Assembly (NCBI RefSeq): GCF_040712315.1
Contig: NC_134023.1
Location: forward strand, 66,810,757-66,874,756
Length of the DNA stretch: 64,000 bases
Source: Castanea sativa
Taxonomy: Eukaryota; Streptophyta; Magnoliopsida; Fagales; Fagaceae
Direction of reading: 5' to 3'
A program made the translations under genes and the position numbers. Positions 43,201 through 54,798 of this stretch are shown here, in pieces; within the stretch, counting starts at the first letter, position 1; every line of letters starts with the position of its first letter. The notes beneath the pieces were generated by a model. That model was not told where the DNA came from. It saw nothing but the letters and a program-made list of their open reading frames with translations, and searched no databases.

Positions 43201-44650
43201 ATGGTAAATAGATTTCTTCCTGGGAATGGCGTGGGACAGTCAAAAGAGTCAAAACCAATCCTTATCTCATCTCTTCTAGGAAGGAATGGCAAAATTGCCT
43301 CTTCTTGCCTTGCTCTATTGATCCCCGCAAATTTTTCTCATTTTGAAAAGAGAAATGAGTTTTTTTTTTTTTTAATTTCAACTTATGACGTCCGCTCTTG
43401 ATAACAGCTCTTATCATCAGACCAAGAAGCCAATCAGTTTTTTGTGTAGGCGGGAACCTCAGATCTCTTATTCAACTATCAGAGACTTTACCAGTTGAGC
43501 TAACTGGAACCCACAAAAAATGAGTTTTGATTGTCCTGACTGTGAGTATATATATTTCATATTATTTAAATTATATAATATAATTTCTTTTACACATTCT
43601 ATTATGATTTAATTTTTACACATTTTAATATCATTTCTAAGACATTAGTCACTATCTCTCAACACTCTCTGTTCTCTTTGATCTTTTCAGTGTTGAAGCT
43701 ACCTCCAATGTGGAAACTTGGAAAAAAAAAAAAAAAAAACTTGTGAAGAAAAATGGAAGAGAAAATGGGTGATCTGAGATAATATTTTTTCCATTTGCTT
43801 TTGTTTAGTACTTCACCCTCAATTTTATTTTGATTTAATTGAGAAAATTTTTCCCCTTATGATAACATGACTTGATTGACATGCACATTAAATTGGTTTT
43901 ATTTGGGTGATTGGAAGACATGGGTATAGTGCAGTTTAACAATCTTGGTTTCTAGGCTACTAAGAAAGCAGGCCATAGGCCCAAAGGACATAACCCAAAT
44001 CTTCAATTAAAACCTGTACCGGTCAGCCCGATCAAAGCTCACATTCTTCCTTACACAACCTTGGGCATATTACTTTTCAATTTTTGTGTTCTTCATTCAA
44101 ATTCTGAATTTGAATATAGAAAAAAGAACACCTATTTTCATATTTAGTGGTATTTGGTAAATTGTTTTGAATACATAATTTGGGTATAGAATTCATTATA
44201 CACAAATTTGGTCATTGTTTTCTATTATTTTTTAAAGAGATTTATTAACATGTTCCCTTAGGGTATATATTAGTAAATCATTTTAGAAAACTTTTTATAA
44301 AAAAACAAAAAAATAATGAACTATTTTGACAATTTTTTCGATTCCTTATAAAAACTTTTCCAAAAGGGATAGTTAATATGTGCCTTAAGGGTACACACAT
44401 TAACCGGATCCTTAATTTTTTTTAAATTAATTTTTCTCACTTACACACAATCACATCACTAGAAGTCAAGAATGGTAACAACAGACGTATATTAATTACT
44501 CTCTAAACCAAACCCACCAAAACACCTCTCTCGTCTCTACCCCCAAGCTTTTCTCAATGTGAATATTTTTTAATAAAATAAATTACTATTTCTTAACAAC
44601 TATTCGTAGCTTATAGTATCTCACATCAATGTGTTTCGTATGTATTTGTG
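43200..44650. repeat. Local repeat family, copy R2
   Basis: Begins 'atggtaaatag.ttctt..tgggaatggcgtgggacagtcaaaag' and runs through 'gtgattggaagacatggg', 'ctaggctactaagaaagcaggccata' and 'acctgtaccggtcagcc' to 'tttctcaatgtgaata...cgtatgtatttg'. It aligns to R3 (49130-51870) once insertions are removed. A SINE (43363-43517) is present here and absent in R3. Confidence 0.82.
43363..43517 (-). mobile_element. tRNA-derived SINE with target duplication
   Basis: On the minus strand the head has an exact A box, TAGCTCAACTGG, and a B box GGTTCCCGCC. The body ends CTTGGTCTGATGATAAGAGC...GGACGTCATAAGTTGAAA and a 14-bp A tail. AAATGAGTTT flanks both sides (43353-43362 and 43518-43527). The body matches a common plant SINE type that I recall. 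The matching position in R3 (about 49345) is empty. Confidence 0.9.
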
Positions 44651-44684
44651 TGTTAGCCTTCACATTCTTTTGGTTAAGATCACA

Positions 44685-44810
44685 ATTTAGCTCAACTGGT
44701 TGGTATCTTTTAATATGTTTATGACATCTAAGACTCAAATTCTCCTTTCATTTAAGACTCAAATTCTCCTTTCATTGTCATAACTATTGACTTATAAAAT
44801 AAAAAAAAAT
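44685..44810 (+). mobile_element. tRNA-derived SINE-like remnant with duplicated B-box segment
   Basis: An A box TTTAGCTCAACTGG lies at about 44691 and a B-box-like ACTCAAATTCTCC occurs twice, because a 24-bp segment (taagactcaaattctcctttca) is tandemly repeated. An A-rich tail follows at 44796-44808. Confidence 0.6.
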
Positions 44811-44897
44811 CATCTTACTGAGTGGATCAATGGATAACCTTTTTGTTTTTTGTCCTTACAATAAAAAAAAAACATTAATAAAATTATACAAATAAAG

Positions 44898-45116
44898 TGT
44901 GTTTGTATACCGCTTATTTGCTGAAAACTGAAAATTTATTGCTGAAAATACTGTAGCAAAATAATTTTTAAATGTATGAATAATGTCATGGGACCCAAAA
45001 ATGTATTGGTATATACGTTTTTGTGTTTTTAGTTAGATCGTAAATAGTGCTATGGGATCCAGACAAAAACGCAAACGCTGAAAATGCACATTAGCCGCTA
45101 GGCAACGCACACATAG
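44898..45116. mobile_element. hAT-like MITE remnant
   Basis: 'gtgtgtttgtataccgcttatttgctgaaaactgaaaa' at the left is the same terminus as at 52441 and 23826, and the interior 'gaataatgtcatgggaccc' matches 52505-52530. The right end (aaacgctgaaaatgcacattagccgc) is diverged. Confidence 0.55.
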
Positions 45117-45708
45117 TTCTCTTTTTTTTGTTTTTTTCAGCCAAGAATTTTTATGTTATGCTGAAGATGTTGTTTCTTACTCAAAGTTAAGCTCACCGCA
45201 CATACAAGCACGTTTGTTTTGTTAATCAAAGCTTGGTCCTAACTTATTGCCGACACGTTCGTTGTGTGTTTGACTTCGGTGTTAATCATAATATAAATAT
45301 AATATATGGAATATGTACGTAGAAAAAAGAAATGTTCTAAAGGACAACTTCCGAGAATTGTACGATTTGATGAATATCTGTGAAGAGTGAAGAGTGAAGC
45401 GTGAAGACGTGAACATTATCCATGCAATAGACTCAAAATCAGGGTAGTTTCAGTTACTTACAACATATTAACATCGTTGGAGACTGAAAGATTTTTGAAA
45501 CAAGAAAAAGGAGATACAGGGTACGTCTCCAAATACCTTCTCAAAAAAAAAAAAAAGGGGTAGGTCTCCAAATAGATTAATATGTAAGAGAGAATATAAA
45601 AACAAATACTTACAAAACCATAGTAACTGCCACTCTTCTTAGAGAAGATTTTTCTGAAACTGGAACTGGAACACTCTTCTTAGAGAAGATTGCGCCCTCT
45701 ATTAAGCT

Positions 45709-45772
<64 letters not shown>

Positions 45773-45834
45773 TTTTTTTCTTTCTTCGATTTTGACTATA
45801 TACCTCTTTGCAAGATTGATTATTACTATTACTA
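45117..45834. repeat. Spacer with long (TA)n-T(n) tract
   Basis: A TA run at about 45712-45754 is followed by a T tract of about 25. A direct repeat 'cactcttcttagagaagatt' occurs at about 45633 and 45672. No gene seen. Confidence 0.8.
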
Positions 45835-47100
45835 TTAGTAGTCGCTAACCCGTGCGATGCACGGGATAGTAAAGTAGAAATTAAATATATTTATTTTGTT
45901 CAAGGTATTAACTTGAAAATATATGAAAATAAAAACAATTTGTTCAAAATAAAAGTTCACATAAAAATAAAAATAAACACAGAACTTGTTAAAACTTAAA
46001 ACAACATAATTTCAAAAGATTACAAAAGTTATGTAAAATTTCATAAACTTAGAAGAGTAGGTGTTATCAATGCTAGTTGAATGTTACTTTTATGAACACC
46101 ACCACAAGTTGAATATTTCTTTTATGAACACTTCTTAGCAAATCTATCATTGTACATGAACATTTGTCCATTTGCATGTTCCATATTTCTATGGTTTATG
46201 AACCGGTTCTGCAATTGTGTATGTGAAACTCATGAGATGTTTGTCTTCTTGTCCTCATTTCCTCATGAAAGCAGGATTAATTGAATTATATACTTCTTGT
46301 CAATGCTAAATCAAACCTTTCATACCTCTTGGAAATATCAGCAACCTCTTGTTAAAAAAACATTTATATACAATACATTTTTAATTGATAATAAGAATCA
46401 AACATAGCTTACCTTGATTAGATCAACAATAGAGCATCACATTTCTTACCTATCTTCCTCCTTACAACTCTCCATGTATTATGGCTTCTAGAATATGAAG
46501 AATTAAACAAACTTCACAAACCTTGGCAATTGGCATCTTTGCCCTCTCTGAATCAATTAAGGAAAAATCAATATCAGCCACATCAATCATTTGCATAAAT
46601 GGGAGCATATCATCTGCAATTTGTAATATATAGTTAGCCTATTCGCATCTTGTTGTTGGGAAATTAGGTTTTGAGCACACAAAAAAAAAAAAGTGTAAAA
46701 ATCATTGAAAAACAAAGAATTGAAGTTGGCTTAGAGCCATGATATATATGATCGTTTGTTTGAACATAATATTTTCTCACATTTTGATTGAGTTTGCTAA
46801 AGGATTGCAAGCATTTGCAGATTTGCATGCACCATAATAACCAAATCATGTTGAAATAATAAACTTTGTCCTAGTGTGCGGGGGTCATTACTCATTAGTT
46901 TATAGTCTCAATCTCCATGTTAAAAACATACTTGTTAAAATCCAATAAAAATTGCATACAAATAAAAGTAGAAAAATAAAGTCCAATACCAGACATCCAA
47001 TCCAAGGGAAGAAGAAGACATGGAAACTCTGCTAAAAAATAAAAAAAAACTTAAATTAAGACAAAAGAGAAAGAGGAATGATATGCAATGCTAGTTATGT
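45835..47100 (-). mobile_element. Helitron 3' end with possible captured exons (right limit uncertain)
   Basis: On the minus strand the hairpin CCCGTGC-atc-GCACGGG is followed by TTAGCGACTACTAA and T, a typical Helitron 3' terminus (end at 45835). The element must extend to higher coordinates. I could not identify its TC start, so 47100 is only a working limit. It must end before the MITE at 47150. An exon-like block lies at 46522-46613. Confidence 0.6.
46522..46613 (-). pseudogene. Exon-like block bounded by splice signals, unknown gene
   Basis: On the minus strand ATTGCAG precedes and GTTTGTG follows a 92-bp open block encoding DMLPFMQMIDVADIDFSLID then SERAKMPIAK. A second short open piece follows near 46480-46395 (HNTWRVVRRKIGKKCDALLL), with stops around it. 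The codon-like composition and exact AG/GT borders suggest host exons carried by a Helitron. I do not recognise the protein. Confidence 0.4.
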
Positions 47101-47149
47101 AATACTGAAAATGGAGTATTACACAACCAATGATAAGAAAGAATTCTAA

Positions 47150-48026
47150 GAGCATCCACAGCAGTGGAGCTAAAATTTTAGCAATTTAGCTCTACAAAAA
47201 GTTACTTTATCTATTTTACCTATACACTTTACAAAATATGCTGTAGCAGTAGATCTATTTTAGCTTTCAACACAATAAAATAATATAAACATCACAATAA
47301 AATAATATTTCTATTACAATAAAATAATACACCCCACAAAACAAAAAAACACCACAAACCGATCCACCACCACTGCCAAAAATCCAAATTAGCCAAAAAC
47401 CACCGCACAAATCACAGAGAAACCCACACAAATCACAGAGAAATGGAGGACTGGTCGGTGGTGAGATGGAGGACTTGAGTTCGATGAAGGCGGTGCCGAT
47501 GGAGCTTGGATTGGCAATGGAGCTTGGATTGGCGGTGAGATGGAGGACTGGGCGAGATGGGTCGGCGGCATGGGACGGTGACGTGGGCGATGAAGATGAG
47601 GATCGGCAGTGAAATGGAGGACTGGTCGGCGAAGATCGACGATCCAGAACAGATCGACGATGAAGAAAGAAGAGAAGCAGAGAAGAACAGGTCGGCGAAG
47701 CAGAGAGTAGATGAGGGAGAAAAAAAAAAAAAGAGAGAGAGAGAGAGACAGAAGGAAAAACGAAGAAAGAAGAGAAGCCGGAGAGAGTGAGAAAAAGAAA
47801 GAAAGAGAAAATATTTTTTTAAATGAAAGAGAGAGAAATTTAATAAAATAATTTTTTTTTTTTACCTTTGAGCTACAGTACACATCTAAAGAACAGTGCA
47901 CATCTATCTTTAGATGTGCACTGTAGCTAGAAGCAAAAATTTTTTTGCTATAGCTCCACTACTAGAGCATCATTTTTTGTGTTTGAATAGCAATATACCT
48001 ATATAGCTCCACTACTGTGGATGCTC
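47150..48026. mobile_element. PIF/Harbinger-type TIR element, 877 bp
   Basis: The termini GAGCATCCACAGCAGTGGAG and, in reverse complement, GAGCATCCACAGTAGTGGAG are almost identical. TAA is duplicated at 47147-47149 and 48027-48029. The interior holds a GGAGGACTGG/GATCGGC-type GC-richer stretch (47430-47700) and GA-rich sequence. The 170- and 77-codon ORFs there are simple-sequence products. Confidence 0.92.
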
Positions 48027-48029
48027 TAA

Positions 48030-49130
48030 GTGGTTGAACTTTTTATTTTTCCTAATAAGTCTTCATAGTTGACAGCCATATCAAATTCATGTTCATTTGT
48101 AAGTGAATTTAATATCAGGGTCTGAATTGTAATTTGCCAGCTTGATTGAATAATTTAAAAATGGAAAATAAATTGAATATAAATTAAGTTAAATCAATGC
48201 CAAGAACATGCAAGAAAACATTTTTTTCACATCAAATTCGGTAAAGAAAATTGAGTATAGCACATACACAGCAAACTGAATTAGTGAAAAAACCTTCAAC
48301 ATCCAAGTTCAATTAAACATAAACTCTGTCAATTTATATAAAATAAAAATCTATTTCTTATATAACAGCAAAGTTGAATCACACCAGATCATCAACTCCA
48401 TTTCAAATTCCAGCGACTCTTTGATCTCCACCAGCCTTCTCCCTCTCTCTCTCTCTCTCTCTTCTATTATCTCTGATGTGATAAAAGTGTAACTGGGTAG
48501 TAAACAGAATAACGTGTCTCAATTTTTTTTTTTTTTTTGCTGCGAGTGCTTTAACTCTGTATAAGGCCTATCGTAATTGAGTTCACTGCAATAGGGGCTA
48601 TTATTTTTGCTGAATTGAGTCAATCCTGCTAAAGATATGCTCTAATAATACCTGTAGGCTAAGCCCAATTGGCTTGCTGTGTAGATAGTTTTGCTAATAT
48701 ATGTTGGGTTACGCATACCTTGACCGATGGGGAGTCCAAAGGGTAATTATGGAGGCCTTTTGTTTTATGAACTAGAGGGCCTTTATAAATTTTTAATACT
48801 AATGGGTTAGTCACATAGGTTAAAAAACAAGGATGGTCTCAGTTGGGATGGTTCGTAAATCGTGACGTGCTTGGCCTGAATCATCAACTATGATCCAATC
48901 GTTAGGGCCTTTAGTAACAGATTTCAAGAATGGATGTTCAAAATAATGTAAAAATTGTGGTTTAAAAAATGTTATAAAAACTGTGTTGAAAATACCCATA
49001 ATGGAAAAAATATATTTCGTACCATATAACATATTTTCAAGAGTAAAAAAAATATAATTATATATTTAGTATTAGTATGTTTTTTTTTAAATGTCTGAAA
49101 CTTTTTTGACATAAACAGTAAAATATGGTT
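48030..49130. other. Spacer, no gene seen
   Basis: Has a (TC)n tract at 48432-48461 and T tracts. The 70-codon minus ORF at 48820-49032 has no recognisable feature. Confidence 0.5.
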
Positions 49131-49372
49131 GATTTCAATCTGAATATTTTTTCAACAACATTAATTGTTTATCAACAATAACCTACAGTATATCAAATCA
49201 ATCAAATCAAACTGCTTCGTATGCAAATGGTAAATAGTTTTCTTACTTGTGATGGGGTGGGACAGTCAAAAGACTCAGAGTCAAAACCAATATATCCCTA
49301 TCACATCCCTGATAGGAATGGCAAAATTAATTAACTCTTCTTTTGATTGCCCTGATTGTGTGCGTGTCTGTG

Positions 49373-50378
49373 TCTATATATATATATATATATAAAAGTA
49401 GAGATTTTATATGAAAAAGTATGAAATTATACCAAGTGGTACATTGTATAATATTCTTTTTATTTAGACTTCTACCTCATTTAAATTTAGTATTTATATC
49501 AAATTATTAAGTAATTATAAATGCATTTCTTTCAATGTATTTCAAAAAATTTGTATACATTTATAACTTTACATGCTTTGAAAAAATACGGATGAATCTA
49601 AATGTTATGGAAAATGTAGGAATTAAGAAAAATTTTGAATTTTCTACATAAAACTAATTTCAAAGCAGAATTGTAAGAGTCAGATTCAATGAATTGAGTA
49701 AATATTATTTGTCTCCACATTTGTCCAATATAAATCTCTATTTCCAGCGAACTTAAAATTTAAACTTCCATAATTTTTCTCACAATATCTATGCTTTTCT
49801 TTTTGAAAAGTAAGTTAATTTTCAAAATATTATGTTTGTCTTAAATATTTTGTTTAAATTTTATATATACATTTTTACTTATGTGACATTGTAATGTATT
49901 TAGGCTTATTTTTTCATATTATGTGCCAATTTATATTTTTGGTTTTCTATATGATACATATACTTGGTAAGAATCTGTTTTTAGCTACTCTTAGTTTAAT
50001 TAAAATTTGGAGGTTAAATTGTGATATTGTTGCATCACTATTACATTTTTTTTTTTTTTTTTTGTATCATGAAATTCTATAAGTTTTTATAGCTAATTGA
50101 TATATAAAGCATATATCATACAAGAAAGACACCTAGGAACAAACAGGTTTGTAGGTGACGATGTGAACTGTGATCTGATGACATTTCTTGGTTGCATGAA
50201 TTAGAGAAATTTCCCCCCAATGTATTTAGTTTGTATTTAGTTTGAATTTAGTTTTAGTAGAAAACTTTATAGAATAAGTGTGACTAACAATAATAGTACT
50301 CATGCAATCAATAGATCATAAATAATTCTTTACAAAATTTATCAAAATGCACTGCGCATCGCGCGGGATATTAGCTAG
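49373..50378 (+). mobile_element. Non-autonomous Helitron, 1.0 kb
   Basis: The 3' end has a GC hairpin (CTGCGCATCGCGCGG region at 50352-50367), then GATATTAG and CTAG followed by T. The 5' side begins TCTATATATATA...AAAAGTAGAG. The equivalent place in R2 (about 43545) lacks it. The exact 5' base is blurred by the TA repeat. AT-rich interior, no genes. Confidence 0.78.
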
Positions 50379-50774
50379 TTATATATAATTTAATTCTTTT
50401 TACACATGTTATTTATAATTTAATTTTTATACATATTTTAATACCATCTCTAAAAAATTAGTCGCTATCTCTCACCACTCTCACCGCCATCCCTCGTAGA
50501 GAAGAAAAATGGAAGAGAAAATGGGTGATTGAGATTATTATTATTTTTTTCCATTTGCTTTTGTTTAATAATTCAACCTCAATTTTCTTTTGATTTAAAT
50601 TGAGTAATATTTTCCCCTTATGATAACATGACTTGATTGACATGCATATTAAATTAGTTTTATTTGAGTGATTGAAAGACATGGTGCAGTGCAGTTTAAC
50701 AAACTCAGTTTCTAGGCTACTAAGAAAGTAGGCCATAACCCATAAGACCATAACCCAATGCTTTAATCAAAAGG

Positions 50775-51237
50775 AAAAAATGGGCAAATGCCTATTTCGC
50801 ACACAAAAAAAATGGGCAAATGTCTATTTTTCCAAACTAATTAAAGAAATACCCCTTCTTTGAAATTCGATTTTCTTAAAATTGAGTTTCAAAAAAAAAA
50901 AAATTTCTGGAACCTTATAGCGATGTTTTAAAGGGTCTATAGTGACGTTTTAAGGATTTATAGCGGCGTTTTGTAACTCAACTTCCATGAAATCGAGTTA
51001 CATGCAAGTTTTTCTTTTTCTTTTTTTTTTACCTATAACTTGACTTCATAGAGCTTAAGTTACAAAATGCCGCTATAGGTCCTTAAAAATGTCACTATAG
51101 GCTCCTTAAAACGTCGCTATAAGGCTTAACTCGATTTTGAGAAAATCGAGTTTTAAAAGAGGGACATTTTTCTAATTAGTTTGAAAAAAGAGGCAACATG
51201 CTGATTTTTTTTCGTGAAAAGGGCAAAAGCCCATTTT
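50775..51237. repeat. 460-bp foldback (long inverted repeat)
   Basis: The left arm (atgggcaaatg...tttccaaactaatta...tatagcgatgttttaa...tatagcggcgttttgtaac) is matched almost throughout by the reverse complement of the right arm. The arms are about 210 bp around a short T-rich loop near 51015-51030. R2 lacks it at the matching site. Probably a MITE of unassigned superfamily. A transcript would form a long hairpin. Confidence 0.88.
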
Positions 51238-51300
51238 GACCTCACTAAAACCTATACCGGTCAACCTGTTCAAAGCTCAAATTTCTCCTTGCAGACAACA

Positions 51301-51749
51301 TTTTTTTTTTTTTGAGAATCAAGTGGATAATTATTATTAAATGAAGTTGATCAAGTCAGCATAAAGTACATGTAAAAGGTTTGGTGGAACATTTTCCATC
51401 CAGACAGACATGAGAGAGGAAAAGATTGCTCTTCTAGGAAGTGAATGAACAACTTGATTACATTGCCCACGAGCATGCATAAAATTAAAACATGAGAAAT
51501 GTGGAGCAAGAAAAAAGATATCATTAATTAGCAACATTCCCGAATGACGCCAAAGACCTGTGCTGCTGCTGCAAGACCTAAATCAATATTTCTGAATCGC
51601 CCTCAACAGCTTGTCAAAAGGCACGGCTTGCTTTCCAAGCCGTAAATTATTCTGGCGATTCCAGAGGGCCCAGGTCACCGAAGAAAATAACTTAGGTTCT
51701 TTGTTTTTGCGCAAATAAATTCCATGATGGCTGTTAAGCTAGCCTAGCA
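51301..51749 (-). mobile_element. LINE 3' fragment with poly-A and target duplication
   Basis: On the minus strand a 5'-truncated LINE tail encodes, across frames, SVTWALWNRQNNLRLGKQAV and then FMHARGQCNQVVHSLPRRAI and SVWMENVPPNLLHVLYADLI. These are the 'W..WNRRN..R' spacer and RNase H end of plant L1-type elements. It ends in an A tract (T run at 51301-51313), and '(g/c)acaacat' flanks both ends (51294-51301 and 51750-51757). It is absent from R2. Confidence 0.82.
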
Positions 51750-52440
51750 CACAACATGAGTCACTAGGTGGACTAAAATTTTCTCAATATGATTATTTTT
51801 TAATAGAATAAATTATCTCAACAACTATTCGTAGCTTTTGGTATCTCATATCAATGTGTTTTGTATGTATGTGGTACATGGGCAATCTTGCTTGAGTCTA
51901 ATACACTCTAAAATAAAATCTTACATTTTCGCAATATTGTTGTATTGAGTTGTGGTGGATCATGATAATTTATTTTGTGCTTATCGTAAGTTAACACAAA
52001 ATGTTGTGAGAATTTATTAGAGTCGTAGACAAGTTCTTTTTTTTTTTTTTGGTGCTCTCAAAAAGTATGGACAATGTCCTTAGGCTAAATTATAAATATG
52101 ACGACTATGAAATCTTTAAATAAATGGCTAGTTACAATTTATCTCCCTATGCTTAGTGTATAAAAGTTCAACTGCAACATTTAAACCCCAAAAGTTTGGA
52201 ATAAAATAAAACAAATAGGTTTACATCTAAAGATAACTTACTACACATTTGCCACGCGTGTGCAATGTGGTGACCCAAAAAACAAGCTAAAAGCTTCCCC
52301 TTCTACTACCTGGTAGTTGGTACATATTTCAGAAAATATACTTGTCCCACAATTGAATTGTCATATCTATGCCAACACTTAAAAAAAAAAAAAAAGTTTA
52401 CTGTGTGGAACTATAGAATATTAGAGCATTTTACTTAGTT

Positions 52441-52749
52441 TAGGATCCGTTTGGATACCGCTTATTTTGCTAAAAATTGAAAACTGAAAACACGTAGGAA
52501 AATAATTTTTAAATGCATGAATAGTGTCGTGGGACCCATTTTTAATGAAAAAGTTGCTGAAAAAAGAGATTTGTGAATCTCGTGAACAGTACATAGGACC
52601 CACTGAACAGTCACATTCCAATAAAAAATTTGGACAGTCAAAGAGGTAGTGGGTCCCGTGCACACATCCCATGTGAAAACACTGTTCTCAATAAATAAAT
52701 AAAAAAGGAAAATGCAAACGCAACAAAAGAAAACGCAATCCAAACGCAT
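52441..52749. mobile_element. hAT MITE, 309 bp
   Basis: The left TAGGATCCGTTTGGATACCG and right (reverse complement ATGCGTTTGGATTGCG) are inverted termini. ACTTAGTT and ACTTAGTC (52433-52440, 52750-52757) form an 8-bp duplication with one change. The interior 'gtcgtgggaccc' matches the copy at 44898. Confidence 0.85.
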
Positions 52750-52975
52750 ACTTAGTCTTTTATTGGTTAATTACACACAAAGTTTTTAGATTTTTAATGA
52801 ATATAAATTCTGGAATTTTGTGATGTCTTGCTTGATCCATATTACATGTCATTTTAGTTAATTTTTTTTTTAAGAAACTATATCAATTTAGTTAATGAGT
52901 TATCAAATGGAAGAAAATTTATATTTTGCCATAAAGTCATGAAATTCTTTGAATCTAGTATAAGTATCATCTAAG

Positions 52976-53152
52976 TGTCTGTTTAGGATCTGCTTATTTT
53001 GCTGAAAGTGAAATTTTTTTACTGAAAGTATTGTAGATAAAGGTAAAAGTTAATTGAAATAGTATAGTGAAACCCATGAATAGTACCAAAAAGTGCATTA
53101 TGGTCCATAAATAATAGCAAAAATAAATTAACTAGTAAAATAAACAGGCAAA
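52976..53152. mobile_element. hAT-like MITE of the upstream-UGT type
   Basis: 'ctgtttaggatctgcttattttgctgaaagtgaa' and 'cccatgaatagtacc', 'aaataaattaactagtaaaataaa' match, in reverse orientation, the repeat at 6190-6400 and 9905-10130. Ends are not sharply defined. Confidence 0.55.
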
Positions 53153-53834
53153 TTTCATCACCACTAACACACACTAAGGATAATACCCACTGAACCAAGT
53201 CAATTTGGTTGGGCACCATTTTGATATTAATGGTATTTTAGTTTCTCAAATTGCAGTTATAATTATCTTTTATTTTTTGAAATTAGGGGCCAAAATGGGC
53301 GATATATTTGCTATAAATTCGATTGCCCTTCAACAAATAGCTTTGAATTTTGAACTAGTTTAAGGGGTTCATGATTTGATTAGAATTCACTTCTAGAAAG
53401 GTACTAAATTCCAATATACTTTAAAAATAAAATAAAAAAAAAGAATTCAAAATTAGTTAATTCTTACATTATTGGCGTATTTGCGTGTTACTGCCCCTCT
53501 GGGTTGGGATTATTTCGTAAATAAAGATTAAAGAGTACACAATTTTCAATCATTTCCCAAAATATCTCAGGCATCGAGTCAAAGTTCTTAGCAAGTTGGC
53601 ATTATATTCTTTTCCATTGGCATTTCCAACTCCATCAATGTCCATGTCCATGTCAACCTTGGCTGATGAATGATGATTATAAAGGGGGAGCTAGGGGGTT
53701 TGAATAGAATTTCTTTACAAACTAGTGGAGAGAAAAAACTCTTCATACTTCACGTATAAGTGTGAATTTTAAAAATTTAACTGTTAGATTGTATGTTCTT
53801 ATTATACCATTCATGCTTGCAAAATTTCAAGAAA
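53153..53834. other. Spacer, no gene seen
   Basis: AT-rich. 53760-53830 (aatttaactgttagattgtatgttcttatt...cttgcaaaatttcaaga) is a fragment of the MITE family at 14376 and 36517. I looked here for the missing 5' part of the SAG101-like gene and did not find it. Confidence 0.5.
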
Positions 53835-54730
53835 TGAGAGTTTGTTTCAACCCATAGAGTGCTCTCTTCAACTTTTAGACATCATCTGGTCTATGAGGAT
53901 CAACAAAACCCTTTGGTTGTTCAACATACACCTCTTCTTGCAACATCCCATTAAAAAATGTACTCTTAACATCCATTTGATACAACTTAAAATTCAAATA
54001 ACTTGCTATTGCTAAGAGTATCCTAATGGATTCCAATCTTGCTACCGGTGCAAAAGTCTCATCAAAGTCAATCCTTTCCACTTGTGTGTATCCTTGAGCA
54101 ACAAGTCTTGATTTATTTCTATTAATTGTACCGTGTTCATCTGACTTGTTCTTGAAAATCCACTTAGTTCACATCACATTCACTCCCTTTGGTCTAAGAA
54201 CTAGCTCCCATACATCATTCCGAACAAATTGATGAAGTTCTTCATGCATCGAATTAATCCAATCAGCATCTTGAAGTGCTTCATCCACTTTCTTTGGTTT
54301 GAATTGGGATAGATAACATGAGTGAGTAATGACATTCAAAACTTTAGACTTCAATCTCATGTTATCATTCAGACTATCCAATATGTTTGTGACAAGATGA
54401 TTTAACTTTACTCTAGCAAATGGACCTTTGACCCAGAGATGTTGAGGTCCCTTTTTGCTTAGATGAAGAGCTAGGCTCACTTTGTTCTTGTTGAGTTTCA
54501 TGAACAAGAGTAGATGGTTTTGAAACCGATGATTCTGAAACAGCATCTTTCAATAGTTGTAGTTCTTCATCACTATGCTTCCTAACATAATCTTTAGGAA
54601 GAGAATCTTCAACCTCCATAGTCTTCTCTTGAACCGAAGGAGTGTCTTCTGAATGAGATTCTGGACATAGTTCATCATTGATCACTACATTTAAAGATTC
54701 CATAACTATTTTAGTTCTCAAATTGTACAC
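53835..54730 (-). pseudogene. Copia B integrase-RT linker and N-terminal RT
   Basis: From 54730 downwards: a Glu/Ser-rich linker, then DADWINSMHEELHQFVRNDV, the lead-in to RT. After a break come [40 protein letters not shown] and [11 protein letters not shown] stop follows PDDV, then KRALYGLKQ in frame. The catalytic YVDD part is beyond the truncation. Confidence 0.88.
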
Positions 54731-54798
54731 CCTATATGCTCTACTAGTGGAAGAGTAGCCTAGAAAATGTCCCTTGTCGCTTTTTGCATCAAACTTTT

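Larger units (their letters stand above)
49130..51870. repeat. Local repeat family, copy R3 (expanded by insertions)
   Basis: Aligns with R2 in pieces: 49130-49372, 50379-50774, 51238-51300 and 51750-51870. The gaps are a Helitron (49373-50378), a 460-bp foldback (50775-51237) and a LINE tail (51301-51749). R2 supplies the empty site for each. Confidence 0.82.

Noticed and set aside
47389..47901. 170-codon minus-strand ORF
   Set aside because: Ser/Leu/Pro-rich translation of purine-rich simple sequence within a TIR element.
43200..51870. R2 and R3 as the two LTRs of one element
   Set aside because: The region between them has no PBS, PPT or gag/pol, and R1 provides a third related copy, so simple segmental repeats fit better.
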